Positions 51,675 through 60,499 are shown, counted from the first letter of the stretch. The stretch is DNA of 64,000 nt from Burkholderia thailandensis E264 (GCF_000012365.1 NC_007651.1:2108001-2172000), one strand, 5' to 3'. Translations and numbers: made by a program. Notes: generated from the letters alone by a model not told the origin.

Positions 51675-54342
51675 CCGTTGCGCCTGAGCGGGCGAGCGCG
51701 CGCAGTTCGTAGAGCAGGTCGAGCGCGTCGCGCGGCTTCAGGTCGTCCGGATCGAGCGCGAGCAGGCGCTCGAGCGCCGGGTGCGGCGCCGCTGCCGGCG
51801 GCTGGTTGCACTCCTGCTCGTCGACGATCGGTTGCGCGGCGAAGAGATCGAGCTGCGGCGTCGCCTGGGCTGCGGACTGCTGCTCGAGGTGCGCGAGATG
51901 CTTGCGGGCGGCGCGAATCACCGGCGCCGGAACGCCCGCGAGTTGCGCGACCTGCAGGCCATAGCTCTGGTTCGCCGGGCCTTCCTCGACCGCGTGCAGG
52001 AACACGATGCCGTGGCCGTGCTCGACCGCCGACAGATGCACGTTCGCCGCTTGCGGGAATTCCGCGGGCAATTGCGTGAGCTCGAAGTAGTGCGTCGCGA
52101 ACAACGTATAGCAGCGATTGTGCGACAGCAAATGGCGCGCGATCGCCCAGGCGAGCGCGAGGCCGTCGAACGTCGACGTGCCGCGGCCGATTTCGTCCAT
52201 CAGCACAAGGCTTTGCGGCGTCGCGTCGTTCAGGATCGCGGCAGCTTCTGTCATTTCGACCATGAACGTCGAGCGGCCGCCTGCGAGATCGTCCGCCGCA
52301 CCGATGCGCGTGAAGATGCGGTCGATCGGGCCGAAGCGCGCCGCCTTCGCCGGCACGTAGCTGCCGACGTACGCCATCAGTGCGATGAGCGCCGTCTGTC
52401 GCATGAACGTCGATTTACCGCCCATGTTCGGACCGGTGATGAGGAGCAGCTTCCGATCGGAGTTCAGCGCGCAATCGTTCGCGATGAACTGCTCGACCTG
52501 TGCTTCGACGACCGGATGGCGGCCTTGGTCGATCTCGATGCCGATCTCGTCGATGAATTCCGGCGCGACCCAGTCGAGCGTGCGGGCGCGCTCGGCGAAT
52601 GCCGCAAGCAGGTCGAGCTCCGCGAGGCCGCTCGCGACGCGCTGGCAACCCTCGATGTGAGGCAATAGCGCTTGCAGCACGCTGTCGTAAAGCGCGCGTT
52701 CGCGGGCGAGCGCGCGCTCCTGCGCGGACAGCGCCTTGTCCTCGAACGTCTTCAGTTCGGGCGTGATGTAGCGTTCCGCGTTCTTGAGCGTCTGGCGGCG
52801 GCGATAGTCGTCGGGCACCTTGTCGGTCTGGCCGCGCGTGACCTCGATGTAGAAGCCGTGAACCTTGTTGTACTCGACGCGCAGGTTCGGAATGCCGGTG
52901 CGTGCGCGCTCGCGCGTTTCGAGATCGATCAGGAACTGGCCGCAGTTCTCCGAGATGTCGCGCAGCTCGTCGAGCTCGGCGTCGTAGCCGCGGGCGATCA
53001 CGCCGCCGTCGCGCACCATTGCCGCCGGCTCGGGCGCGATCGCGCGCGTGAGCAGATCGAGGCAGCCGGGCGGCGGCTCGAGCGCGGCTTCGAGGCGGCC
53101 GAGCGCGGCAGCGTTCGGCGCGATCTCGGCCACGCGTTCGCGCAGCGCGGGGAGGGCGGCGAACGTGTCGCGCAGGCTGGACAGATCGCGTGGCCGCGCG
53201 GACAGCAGCGCGAGGCGGCCGGTGATTCGCTCGACATCGGCGATCTGCCGCAGCGCCGAGCGCAGGCTGTCGAGGCCGACGTGCACGGGCGCGTCGAGCA
53301 ACGCGCCGATCGCCTGGTGGCGTGCCTGCGCGGCGACCGATGCGCGCGGCGGATGATGCAGCCAGTGGCGCAGCAGGCGGCTGCCCATCGCGGTGCAGCA
53401 GGTGTCGAGCAGCGAATAGAGCGTCGGCGATTCGGTGCCGCGCAGCGTTTCGGTGAGTTCGAGGTTGCGCCGCGTCGACGGGTCGAGCCCGATGTACTCG
53501 GATTCGTTTTCGACCTTGAGGCTGCGCACGTGGCGAAGTTGCTGGCCTTGCGTCGCCGCCGCGTAGATTAGCAGCGCGCCCGCCGCTCCGTTCGCGCTCG
53601 TGAGCGCCTGCGCGCCGAAGCCGTCGAGGCTCGCGACTTCGAGTTGATCGCAGAGGCGTTGCGTGCCCGACGCGATATCGAAGTGCCACGCCGGCACGCG
53701 CGTGATCGCGCCCGTGCCGGCCGGCACCGCTTCGATCGCGCCGTCGGCCGCGAGGATCTCGGCGGGGCGGATGCGCTCGAGCGCCGCGCCGAGCTGGTCC
53801 GGCGCGATCTCGGCGAGCCGCAGCGCGCCGCTCGCGAGATTGAGCCACGCAAGGCCGATGGTCGACGCGACGCCGCGCTTGTTGTGTCCGACGCAAAGCG
53901 CGAGCAGGAACACGTCGCTCTTGTCGGACAGCAGTGCGGCGTCGGTCAGCGTGCCCGGCGTCACGACACGCACGACCTTGCGCTCGACGGGGCCTTTCGA
54001 CGTCGCGGGATCGCCGATCTGTTCGCAGATCGCCGCCGATTCGCCGAATTTCACGAGCTTCGCGAGGTATTGCTCGACCGCGTGATGCGGCACGCCCGCC
54101 ATCTTGATCGGCGTGCCGGCGGATGCGCCGCGTTGCGTGAGGGTCAGGTCGAGCAGGCGCGCGGCTTTTTCCGCGTCTTCGAAGAAGAGCTCGTAGAAGT
54201 CGCCCATCCGGTAGAACACGAGCGTTTCGGGATGCTCCGCCTTAATGCGAAGGTACTGCTGCATCATCGGCGTATGATTGCTGAATGCGGCTTCCGTAAG
54301 CTGCTGTTTTGAATCCGTAATTTCCTGCACGTCCTTATCCAT
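51661..54342 (-). CDS. mutS: DNA mismatch repair protein MutS with atypical N-terminus (893 aa)
   Basis: Recognises mismatches and starts repair. The mismatch-binding motif [15 protein letters not shown], the Walker [22 protein letters not shown] and ATHYFEL are intact. From [13 protein letters not shown] on, the protein is normal Burkholderia MutS. The first 22 residues ([21 protein letters not shown]) and the upstream DNA have clearly lower GC and do not resemble the N-terminus I recall for Burkholderia MutS. Together with the integrase 160 bases away, this suggests the 5' end was replaced by prophage integration. ATG 54342 is taken as start; ATG 54399 is possible. Confidence 0.95.
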   Translation of the reverse strand: MDKDVQEITDSKQQLTEAAFSNHTPMMQQYLRIKAEHPETLVFYRMGDFYELFFEDAEKAARLLDLTLTQRGASAGTPIKMAGVPHHAVEQYLAKLVKFGESAAICEQIGDPATSKGPVERKVVRVVTPGTLTDAALLSDKSDVFLLALCVGHNKRGVASTIGLAWLNLASGALRLAEIAPDQLGAALERIRPAEILAADGAIEAVPAGTGAITRVPAWHFDIASGTQRLCDQLEVASLDGFGAQALTSANGAAGALLIYAAATQGQQLRHVRSLKVENESEYIGLDPSTRRNLELTETLRGTESPTLYSLLDTCCTAMGSRLLRHWLHHPPRASVAAQARHQAIGALLDAPVHVGLDSLRSALRQIADVERITGRLALLSARPRDLSSLRDTFAALPALRERVAEIAPNAAALGRLEAALEPPPGCLDLLTRAIAPEPAAMVRDGGVIARGYDAELDELRDISENCGQFLIDLETRERARTGIPNLRVEYNKVHGFYIEVTRGQTDKVPDDYRRRQTLKNAERYITPELKTFEDKALSAQERALARERALYDSVLQALLPHIEGCQRVASGLAELDLLAAFAERARTLDWVAPEFIDEIGIEIDQGRHPVVEAQVEQFIANDCALNSDRKLLLITGPNMGGKSTFMRQTALIALMAYVGSYVPAKAARFGPIDRIFTRIGAADDLAGGRSTFMVEMTEAAAILNDATPQSLVLMDEIGRGTSTFDGLALAWAIARHLLSHNRCYTLFATHYFELTQLPAEFPQAANVHLSAVEHGHGIVFLHAVEEGPANQSYGLQVAQLAGVPAPVIRAARKHLAHLEQQSAAQATPQLDLFAAQPIVDEQECNQPPAAAPHPALERLLALDPDDLKPRDALDLLYELRALARSGATDAQR

Positions 54343-54418
54343 CAAGGCTTTCCGTCCATTTCGGGGTCTTCGTGATCGAATCTCCCCGTCTCTCGACATC
54401 TTGCTAAATTCTCATTGT

Positions 54419-54493
54419 CAGCGTAGCTTTTCGGGTCTTCTGGAACCTAAGCCTACGCCGCTGATATAGCGTGCGTGGCGGAAACCTACGCTG
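54419..54493. promoter_or_regulatory. Repeated CTACGC motifs in the mutS-int intergenic region
   Basis: CAGCGTAG (54419-54426) is an exact inverted copy of CTACGCTG (54486-54493), with a related CTACGCCG at 54453-54460. They lie between the divergent mutS and integrase starts and may be binding sites for the integrase or the AlpA-like protein. By eye only. Confidence 0.35.
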
Positions 54494-54501
54494 AGGTCTG
54501 A

Positions 54502-55803
54502 ATGCGGTTTGACGCCCGAACGGCAAAGCAACTTTCACCCGGTGCACACCTGAAAATCGACGGCTGTCCGGGGCTCAGGCTCGAGGCGACGGCATCGCGT
54601 CGCAGTTGGATTTACCGTTACAAGTCGCCCGTCGACGGGCGCATGCGACAAATCAAAATCGGCGAATGGCCCGCGCTGTCGATCGCTGCTGCGGCCGTTG
54701 AATGGGAGCGTCTGAAACAGGCGCGCAACGTAGGCAACGATCCGGCGCTTGCCAAACGACAAGCAAACGATTCTGTCGGCGTTATGGTACAGCAAGGGGA
54801 TTCTCCGACAGTGCGCGATATCTGTTCGGCCTACCTGACAGGGCACGTCGAGCGCAATCGGCAGTCGAAGGGCGCGGCCGAAGTGGCCCGGATGTTTCGG
54901 ACGATGCTGGGGGATATCGCGGATTTACCCGCCGTCGAGGTGACGCGCGAGCGCGCGTTCAGCAAGATCGACTCATATCGGCACGTTCCCGTGCAGGCGT
55001 CAAGGCTTCGACTTGAGCTTGGAGCTGCTTGGGACTACGCGCTCGATGCTGGCCGGCTGCCGGAGTCAGCATCGAACTGGTGGCGGCAAATCATGCGCGG
55101 ACGGCTGCGCAGCAACGGCCGGCGGATCCAAGGGCAACCAATGGGCACGGCAAAGCGCTTTCTCACTGATGCGGAAGTGGGCGCATTGATCACCTGGCTG
55201 CCAAATTTCAGCCGCAACGTTGAGGACGCTTTGACGCTTTACCTTTGGACCGGGACGCGTGGTGCCGAGATCTGCGCGATGGAGGGAACTGAAATTACCG
55301 AGGAGCGGGACGGCTTGTGGTGGACGATTCCCAAGGTCAAAACCAAGAGCGCCCGGCATGAGAAAGCTACGGATCTTCGGGTGCCGTTGGTCGGGCGCGC
55401 GGATGCGATTGTGAGGCGACGCCTAGAGCGCTATGGAAAGGGGTGGTTGTTTCCGGCAGAGCGGGGCGGGCACATGCAGCAAAAAGTGTTCGGACAAGCC
55501 GTTCATTGCCACATGCCCTATAGCGTGACGCGACCGGAACAGGAGCGGCCGCGTCTTCCGGTGACGCATTGGGCACCTCACGATCTGCGTAGAACGGCGC
55601 GCACGATATTGGCTGCGCTCGGATGTCCGTACGAGATCGGTGAGGCGATTCTTGGACACATGTTGCCGGGCGTCGGCGGCATCTATAACCGGCACTCGTA
55701 TGACGCCGAGCGCCGGCACTGGTTGACGAAGCTCGACGAGAAGCTGGAGGCTGCTACCCGGTCGCATCAATCGTCGCCTTCCTCCGGCCGGTCCCGCAGT
55801 TAG
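54502..55803 (+). CDS. int: Prophage integrase, tyrosine recombinase family (433 aa)
   Basis: Catalyses site-specific integration and excision. An N-terminal DUF4102-like/arm-binding part (about 15-110), a core-binding SAM-like domain (about 110-200), then the catalytic domain with R253 (TGTRGAEI), H360 and R363 (HDLRRTAR), H386 (GHM) and nucleophile Y395 (GIYNRHSY). All catalytic residues are present, so it should be active. It lies head-to-head with mutS and its 3' end overlaps the AlpA-like gene. It marks the left end of the mobile element. Confidence 0.93.
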   Translation: MRFDARTAKQLSPGAHLKIDGCPGLRLEATASRRSWIYRYKSPVDGRMRQIKIGEWPALSIAAAAVEWERLKQARNVGNDPALAKRQANDSVGVMVQQGDSPTVRDICSAYLTGHVERNRQSKGAAEVARMFRTMLGDIADLPAVEVTRERAFSKIDSYRHVPVQASRLRLELGAAWDYALDAGRLPESASNWWRQIMRGRLRSNGRRIQGQPMGTAKRFLTDAEVGALITWLPNFSRNVEDALTLYLWTGTRGAEICAMEGTEITEERDGLWWTIPKVKTKSARHEKATDLRVPLVGRADAIVRRRLERYGKGWLFPAERGGHMQQKVFGQAVHCHMPYSVTRPEQERPRLPVTHWAPHDLRRTARTILAALGCPYEIGEAILGHMLPGVGGIYNRHSYDAERRHWLTKLDEKLEAATRSHQSSPSSGRSRS

Positions 55804-56008
55804 GCGGCGGGAGGAACTCGGACGGCGTTCGAGCTTCTGCCCATTCTTCCACTTCTCGCGTGAGCCAGCCGACGCGTCGCCCGGACAGGGCGCGCGGCCT
55901 CGGAAACTCCTCTTGGCGGACGAGTTTGTGGATGACCGCGGGCGACAGGGAGACCGCTGCTGATACCGATGCAATGTCGAGATATATGGGCTTCATCGCG
56001 ACGGTCAT
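55754..56008 (-). CDS. AlpA-family DNA-binding protein (84 aa)
   Basis: Short MerR-like helix-turn-helix of the AlpA/excisionase type: YLDIASVSAAVSLSPAVIHKLVRQ and FPRPRALSGRRVGWLTREVEEWAEAR. Relatives act as regulators or recombination directionality factors next to tyrosine integrases. GGAGG lies nine bases upstream of ATG 56008, which also overlaps the stop of the next upstream gene (ATGA). Its 3' end overlaps int by 50 bases in convergent orientation. Confidence 0.85.
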   Translation of the reverse strand: MTVAMKPIYLDIASVSAAVSLSPAVIHKLVRQEEFPRPRALSGRRVGWLTREVEEWAEARTPSEFLPPPNCGTGRRKATIDATG

Positions 56009-56478
56009 GCGTGGTTGCCTCCCCCCGAGAGCAGTGATTCGAGTGCTGCCACATGCTGTTCGCCGGCCGGATGTCCGGCGCATGCGCCAAGCGCAAACTC
56101 GATCGCAGCGTACTGTTCTTGCGTCATCGCGGTCGGGGCCGAGCGAACGGGACTCGTGTTGTCGATCGCCTGTAGCAACGCGCATCGATACTGCTGCATC
56201 GTCCGAAACGAGACAGCATATCCATCGGCCGCAATGAGCCTTCTGAGCTTCGTGAGCGCTTCGGCCGAGGTGCCATCGGGGAACCCATTGGATCCGAGTC
56301 CCTTCAGAGCTTCTCGAAGCTCGGCCGCGCGCGCCGCTCGCGCGCGTATGTCTCGCGATCCTTCGGCCAGCGTGACATAGATCTCGTCATGGTTTTGCCG
56401 ATGCGTGTCGATCGTGAGGCGATAGAGCAGATCGCCTTCCTGCAACCAGTTCGGTGCGGTGTTCTGTTCGTCGTTCAT
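56005..56478 (-). CDS. Hypothetical prophage protein (157 aa)
   Basis: Starts MNDEQNTAPNWLQEGDLLYRL and holds a charged helical middle (SRDIRARAARAAELREAL) and TMQQYRCALLQAID. No domain recognised. The ATG at 56478 has GAGG six bases upstream; it ends in an ATGA overlap with the AlpA-like gene, so the genes form one early operon. Confidence 0.7.
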   Translation of the reverse strand: MNDEQNTAPNWLQEGDLLYRLTIDTHRQNHDEIYVTLAEGSRDIRARAARAAELREALKGLGSNGFPDGTSAEALTKLRRLIAADGYAVSFRTMQQYRCALLQAIDNTSPVRSAPTAMTQEQYAAIEFALGACAGHPAGEQHVAALESLLSGGGNHA

Positions 56479-56486
56479 GGTCATCC

Positions 56487-56933
56487 TCAATTCTGTTCGT
56501 GTGGTATCGCCCGGCCGAGCTGCATCAAACCCGTTTCGAGCGTGACGCCGGCGGCTGCGGCCCACGTGCGGGCGTCCTGCGCCGCTCTGTGCCGTGAGTA
56601 GCTGCCGGCATCGTCGGCCATCAGGTCGAGCAGCACGATGTCGGCCGAGTGCGAGACGTCGCTCACAAGGGCGCGGATCTCGATGCAAAGCGCGTCGAGG
56701 CGTGCGTGCATGCCCCTGCGGGCATCCGCAGGGGCTTCGTTTCTCTGGATTGCTTTTCGCCGCGCACGCGGCGTGTCGTTCTTCTGGATTGCCTTTGCGG
56801 GCGTGAGCCCGCGCACACGCTTTGAAACCGCGTTGCCGTCGACGCTCGCCAGTGTGATAGCCGGGCGCTTGTTCGCGCGTTCCCGCTTTCGCGGCAGCGG
56901 ACGTGGGGTAGAAAGGGCCGGGCGCGGGGTCAT
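56487..56933 (-). CDS. Hypothetical prophage protein with a 13-residue repeat (148 aa)
   Basis: Basic N-terminal half with two tandem 13-residue units beginning KAIQKNDTP and KAIQRNEAP (near residues 45-75), then a helical C-terminal half (LDALCIEIRALVSDV, SYSRHRAAQDARTWAAAAGV). No known domain. It starts in an ATGA overlap with the upstream parB-like gene and ends eight bases before the next gene. Confidence 0.65.
   Translation of the reverse strand: MTPRPALSTPRPLPRKRERANKRPAITLASVDGNAVSKRVRGLTPAKAIQKNDTPRARRKAIQRNEAPADARRGMHARLDALCIEIRALVSDVSHSADIVLLDLMADDAGSYSRHRAAQDARTWAAAAGVTLETGLMQLGRAIPHEQN
56712..56812. repeat. Hairpins and 21-bp repeats inside a prophage gene
   Basis: A 10-bp perfect stem with a GCAT loop (56712-56735), two 21-base repeats 39 bases apart (56737-56757 and 56776-56796; 18 of 21 identical, core CTGGATTGC) and a 6-bp stem with a GTGA loop (56797-56812). 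The repeats code for the 13-residue protein repeat, yet the alternation of hairpin and unit looks like a mobile repeat caught in a gene. Confidence 0.55.
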
Positions 56934-57850
56934 TGGGCTGCCTCCCGCGCCATTTCGGGCGTCCAGTCGGGGTCGGGCATCGTGAACAGCTTGTCGAGCC
57001 ACCGCCGAACGCCTGCCATTTCCTTCGCCTTCGAAGCGCTAGTGCTTTCGAGGGTGCGGGTGAGCACCTGAACCGCAGCCCGGATCGCTTCGACGCGCGT
57101 CCTGTACCGGCCGGGGGATTCGCCGTCGATGCGCTTGCATGGCGACGAGCCGCCCGCGCTGTTGAAGGCGTACGAGAAACCGAACTCCCAATCGCCCTCT
57201 GCGATCTGCGCGAGCCGAATCTCGACGGACGCGCGCCCGGTGCGCTTCGAGATGGGCGCGGACAGGATTTCCGATGGCTCATACACGCCATGCTCGTTTG
57301 CCTTGGCGATCGGATACTTCGGCCGACGCGTCGGCACGGCATCGAGCAGGTCTTCGAAGCCCGTCAACGCGCGATGTACGCCTGCGATCGTGCCCGGCGA
57401 CAACTTGCCGAAGCCCGGATCGTGCAACACGCTTTGCAGCGCTTGCAAAAGTTGCTTTGCATGTTGCTCGCCAATCTTCCGTTGAGGCTCGGCGGCGGCC
57501 GTTGCCGCGACGCTCTTGGGCGACGCCGTGTGGAGATGCTTTTTCGTGACCTTCGTCTTGCCCGCGTCTTTCGCTTTCGACAGGCTCGAGACGATCCGCT
57601 CCAGCGTCCGTTCCGCGCCGTGCCGTCGTATCTGCTCGATCACGAGCGTGCCGGAGATGGAGCCGTCGCGGACGAACTGATGAATCTCCGCAGGTGCCTG
57701 CTCGAGCAGGCCGACGTCGCGAATGGTTTGGTCCGTAACGTTCAGGCGCTTGCAGATCGTTTTCGTGTCGAGGCCATGTACGTCGCGCAGTTCCGCGACG
57801 ACCGTCGCGAGGTCGAGCGGAGACGCGCGCTTGCTTTCGTTGCTACGGCA
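56930..57850 (-). pseudogene. ParB-like protein, 5'-truncated
   Basis: Reading on the minus strand from the right, the frame gives a ParB/KorB-like helix-turn-helix region (KRASPLDLATVVAELRDVHGLD, KTICKRLNVTDQTIRDVGLLEQAP, then GTLVIEQIRRHGAERTLERI) and a long C-terminal part to 56930. The N-terminal ParB nuclease-like domain and a start codon are missing: the frame runs into antisense of a tail gene at about 57850. Translation from the internal GTG 57643 would give 237 residues. It is thus a remnant created by deletion, possibly still partly expressed. Confidence 0.75.
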
Positions 57851-57990
57851 CGCTGAGCGGGACCGTCGAAGCCGTCTACGAGGCGAATCCGGGCCTCGCG
57901 CGCGAGCCGCAGCCGTTCCGCGCAGGCGTGTTGATCACGTTGCCGGATCTCGACGCGCCGCGCGACGAGCCGATACAGCTCTGGTCGTGA
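57838..57990 (+). pseudogene. Phage tail protein X (gpX), 5'-truncated
   Basis: The frame reads CYGTLSGTVEAVYEANPGLA and ends ITLPDLDAPRDEPIQLWS, which fits the C-terminal two thirds of the P2 gpX family (RYYGRTxGVVE...ANPGLAELG). The first ~17 residues and the start are gone: the preceding DNA is antisense parB-like sequence. It ends nine bases before gene D, its normal neighbour in related Burkholderia phages. Confidence 0.8.
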
Positions 57991-57999
57991 GGGCGGGCG

Positions 58000-59052
58000 A
58001 TGCAGGCGATATTCCAGATCATCGCGAACGGCGCGGACATCACGCGCACGATTCAGGATCGCGTGCTGCGGATCCGGACGACGGACAAGCCGGGCCTCGA
58101 GGCGGACGAGTGCGAAATCGAGCTCGACGACCGTGACGGCGTGATCCGCTTTCCGCCGAAGGGCGCGACGCTGAAGATCTCGCTCGGCTGGGCGGGGCAA
58201 GGGCTGTCGTTGCTCGGCGAGTACGCGATCGACGAGATCGTATTGCGCGGGCCGCCAGCGACGGTGGCGATCCGGGGGCGGCCGGCGAACCTGCGGGCGA
58301 CGTCGAAGACGCACCGCTACGGCAGCTGGTCGAATGCGAAGCTTGCCGACGTCGTCGGCGACATCGCGCGGCGCAACAAGTGGGCGGCCGCGTGCTCGAT
58401 CGACGTCGTCGTGCCGCGCGCGGACCAGTTCGGCGAAAGCGATCTGCACTTCGTCACGCGGATCGCGCGGCAGTACGGAGCGACGGCGACCGTGAAGGCC
58501 GGCAAGCTGATCGTCACGCCGATCGGCGGCGGCAAGAGCGCGAGCGGCAAGGTGTTGCCGGCGCTCTTGCTCACGCCGGAGCAACTGATCGACTACGAGA
58601 TCTCGTTTCCGGATCGCGCGAGCTTCGCGGCCGTGCGCACGAAGGTGCATGACGCGAAGTCGGGCAAGAAGATCGATCTCGTGATCCCGAATCCGGATGC
58701 GCCGCCCGGTGCGGCGGCCGTGCATACCGAACGGCACGCGTTCGCGAGCCCGCAGGCGGCGAAGGCCGCCGCATCCGCGCGGCTGGCGAAGCTGAACCGG
58801 CACACGGCCACGAGCCGCTTGCGGATGCTCGGCCGCGCCGACGTGTCGGCGGAAAAGACGGTGACGCTGAAGGGCTTCAAGCGCGATGCGGACGGCGATT
58901 TCCTCGTCGAGTCGGTGACGCACGAATACGCCGGCCGCAGTTGGGAGACGGAGGTCGTGCTCAACGCCGGCAACAAGGGCAAGGCGAAAGCCGGACACGG
59001 CAAGAAGCAGGCGAAGAAGATCAATCTCGTCATTCCCGCGCCGCAGCGGTAA
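58000..59052 (+). CDS. Phage late control protein D (gpD), tail component (350 aa)
   Basis: P2 gpD family protein, a baseplate/tail hub component. The start MQAIFQIIANGADITRTIQDRV, the middle ADECEIELDDRDGVIRFPPKG and GESDLHFVTRIARQYGA, and the end FLVESVTHEYAGRSWETEV are typical. Full length and intact. GGCGGGCG precedes the ATG. Followed by a terminator. Confidence 0.92.
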   Translation: MQAIFQIIANGADITRTIQDRVLRIRTTDKPGLEADECEIELDDRDGVIRFPPKGATLKISLGWAGQGLSLLGEYAIDEIVLRGPPATVAIRGRPANLRATSKTHRYGSWSNAKLADVVGDIARRNKWAAACSIDVVVPRADQFGESDLHFVTRIARQYGATATVKAGKLIVTPIGGGKSASGKVLPALLLTPEQLIDYEISFPDRASFAAVRTKVHDAKSGKKIDLVIPNPDAPPGAAAVHTERHAFASPQAAKAAASARLAKLNRHTATSRLRMLGRADVSAEKTVTLKGFKRDADGDFLVESVTHEYAGRSWETEVVLNAGNKGKAKAGHGKKQAKKINLVIPAPQR

Positions 59053-59074
59053 CGCGGACGCCGGGCATGCAGCA

Positions 59075-59108
59075 GAGCCGCTCACGGGCAACCGGAGCGG
59101 CTCTTTCT
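59075..59108 (+). terminator. Rho-independent terminator after gene D
   Basis: A 9-bp stem (GAGCCGCTC / GAGCGGCTC) with an 11-base loop, followed by TTTCT. It ends the tail operon 22 bases after gene D. Confidence 0.75.
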
Positions 59109-59127
59109 ATTTGTGGAGTTAATCACT

Positions 59128-59322
59128 GTGAAAAGCGAAATTGCGGCGAGCGCTGCGAAAAGCGCCCCGCCGGTTGCGTCGTCGCTGTGGCTGTGGGCAT
59201 CGGGGCACGATGCGAACTGGTGGGCGTCGCTGCTCGTGTCGATTCTGACGGGCGGCTACATCTGCCTTCAGTGCTACTACCTGATCAAGAACAAGGGGCG
59301 TCGAGGTGGCAAGCATGGCTAA
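59128..59322 (+). CDS. Putative holin (64 aa)
   Basis: Small protein with a hydrophilic start, one or two hydrophobic segments (about 15-50: SSLWLWASG then WWASLLVSILTGGYICLQCYYLI) and a basic end (KNKGRRGGKHG). This layout and its place directly before an endolysin support a holin. GTG 59128 has GGAG nine bases upstream; an upstream GTG (59113) is possible. It overlaps the endolysin start by eight bases. Confidence 0.78.
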   Translation: MKSEIAASAAKSAPPVASSLWLWASGHDANWWASLLVSILTGGYICLQCYYLIKNKGRRGGKHG

Positions 59323-59812
59323 GTTGCCGAAGAAGACGCTCGCCGGCGTCGTCGGCGCGATCGCGGCCGGTGTGCTGACGGTGATCGTGCCGAAGTTCGA
59401 GGGCGTCAAGCTGGCGGGCTACCTCGATCCGGTCGGCATTCCGACGAAGTGCATGGGCGACACGCGCGACGTCATCGTTGGCAGGACATACAGCGAGGCC
59501 GAGTGTCGCCAGTCGCTCGAAACGCAATTGATCGCGCACGCTGAACCCGTGCTGCGTTGCACGCCGGGGCTGAAAGATCGTCCGTATCAGCTCGCGGCGG
59601 CCGTCAGCTTTGCATACAACGTCGGCGCGAACGCCTACTGCGCCAGCACGACGGCGAGGCGCTTCAACGCGGGCGACCTGCGCGGCGCGTGCCGCGCGAT
59701 CAACGAAGCCGACGACGGCCGCCCGCAATGGGTAACGGCGCGGGGCCGGGTGTTGCCCGGTTTGGTGAAGCGGCGGGCGGAAGAGCGCGCGATTTGCGAG
59801 CGGGGGCTGTGA
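59315..59812 (+). CDS. SAR endolysin, glycoside hydrolase 24 lysozyme (165 aa)
   Basis: Muramidase that degrades peptidoglycan at lysis. The catalytic triad has T4-type spacing: E29, D38 and T44 (EGVKLAGYLDPVGIPT). Residues about 9-26 (LAGVVGAIAAGVLTVIVP) are a weakly hydrophobic signal-anchor-release segment, so it can be exported by Sec and held inactive in the membrane. Cys 46 and later cysteines could support disulfide control as in P1 Lyz. GAGG lies eight bases upstream of ATG 59315. Confidence 0.9.
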   Translation: MAKLPKKTLAGVVGAIAAGVLTVIVPKFEGVKLAGYLDPVGIPTKCMGDTRDVIVGRTYSEAECRQSLETQLIAHAEPVLRCTPGLKDRPYQLAAAVSFAYNVGANAYCASTTARRFNAGDLRGACRAINEADDGRPQWVTARGRVLPGLVKRRAEERAICERGL

Positions 59813-60357
59813 TGCCGAAAGCAGCTTCGTATCTGCTGGCCGCGCTACTTGGCATGGCGGCTGGCGCGGGCGCCGAGTACCTGATCAGCGCACATCGGCT
59901 TGCCGACGAGCAGGCCGCGCGGGCGCTCGACGCGCAGCGGCATGCCGAAGCGTTGGGCACGATCTCGCGCGCCGCGCTTGATGCCGAGCAGCGCGCGATC
60001 GCCGCGCACGATGCCGCTGCGTCGGCGGTGGCCGCCGTCGACCAACGAACCACGAAGGAGAGGAACGAGCATGAAGCAGAGAGTCGCAGCCTGCGGGCTG
60101 CTCTTGCCGCTGGCACTGAGCGGCTGCGCGTCGCCGTCCGACACTGCACGGCAGCCGGTGGCGACGGCGTGCCCGGCGCTTCCAGCGCCACCGGCGTGGG
60201 CGATGGTGCCGCCGCCTATGCAGACGTCGACGCAGCGGTTGCGGAACGCGTTTTCGGCGTCGCCGGCGACGATCAGCGCGAGATCGACAAACTGACGGCC
60301 CTACAGGGCTACGTATGTGCAGTGCGGCCCGAAACGCCGGGCTGCGACCAGAAGTAA
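59812..60357 (+). CDS. Spanin Rz-type protein (181 aa)
   Basis: Inner-membrane spanin: one N-terminal membrane segment (about 5-25, ASYLLAALLGMAAGAGA) and a long helical periplasmic part (QAARALDAQRHAEAL, ESRSLRAALAAGTERLRVAV). The start overlaps the endolysin stop (TGATG). It contains the complete Rz1 gene in another frame. Confidence 0.85.
   Translation: MPKAASYLLAALLGMAAGAGAEYLISAHRLADEQAARALDAQRHAEALGTISRAALDAEQRAIAAHDAAASAVAAVDQRTTKERNEHEAESRSLRAALAAGTERLRVAVRHCTAAGGDGVPGASSATGVGDGAAAYADVDAAVAERVFGVAGDDQREIDKLTALQGYVCAVRPETPGCDQK
60071..60295 (+). CDS. Outer-membrane spanin Rz1, nested in Rz (74 aa)
   Basis: Lies fully inside the Rz gene in a different frame. It starts MKQRVAACGLLLPLALSGC with a lipobox (Cys 19) and is Pro-rich (CPALPAPPAWAMVPPPM) as Rz1 proteins are. 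GGAACGAGC precedes the ATG. With Rz it would bridge the envelope and fuse the membranes at lysis. Confidence 0.82.
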   Translation: MKQRVAACGLLLPLALSGCASPSDTARQPVATACPALPAPPAWAMVPPPMQTSTQRLRNAFSASPATISARSTN

Positions 60358-60368
60358 CGAGAAACAGG

Positions 60369-60410
60369 GCGACCGGCGTGCGTGCGGGAACACGCGCGCC
60401 GGTCGCCTTT
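60369..60410 (+). terminator. Terminator-like hairpin after the lysis genes
   Basis: Outer stem GCGACCGGCG / CGCCGGTCGC (60369-60378 and 60397-60406) with an additional inner stem, followed by CTTTCC. It separates the lysis cassette from the methylase gene. Confidence 0.65.
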
Positions 60411-60499
60411 CCACTGAATGCGCCAGTGAATTGGCCAAGGCCCTGCTTACCTACGTAGGCGGGCCGGATTCTACATCAAGTTTAAAAACGGCTTTCACA

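Noticed and set aside
54343..54501. tRNA or tmRNA gene as the phage attachment site
   Set aside because: No cloverleaf, TTCGA arm or CCA end could be recognised next to the integrase; the 5' end of mutS is the more likely target.
57643..57643. Internal GTG as true start of an intact 237-residue phage protein
   Set aside because: ParB-like sequence continues in frame for about 68 codons upstream of it, so the gene is truncated rather than starting there.
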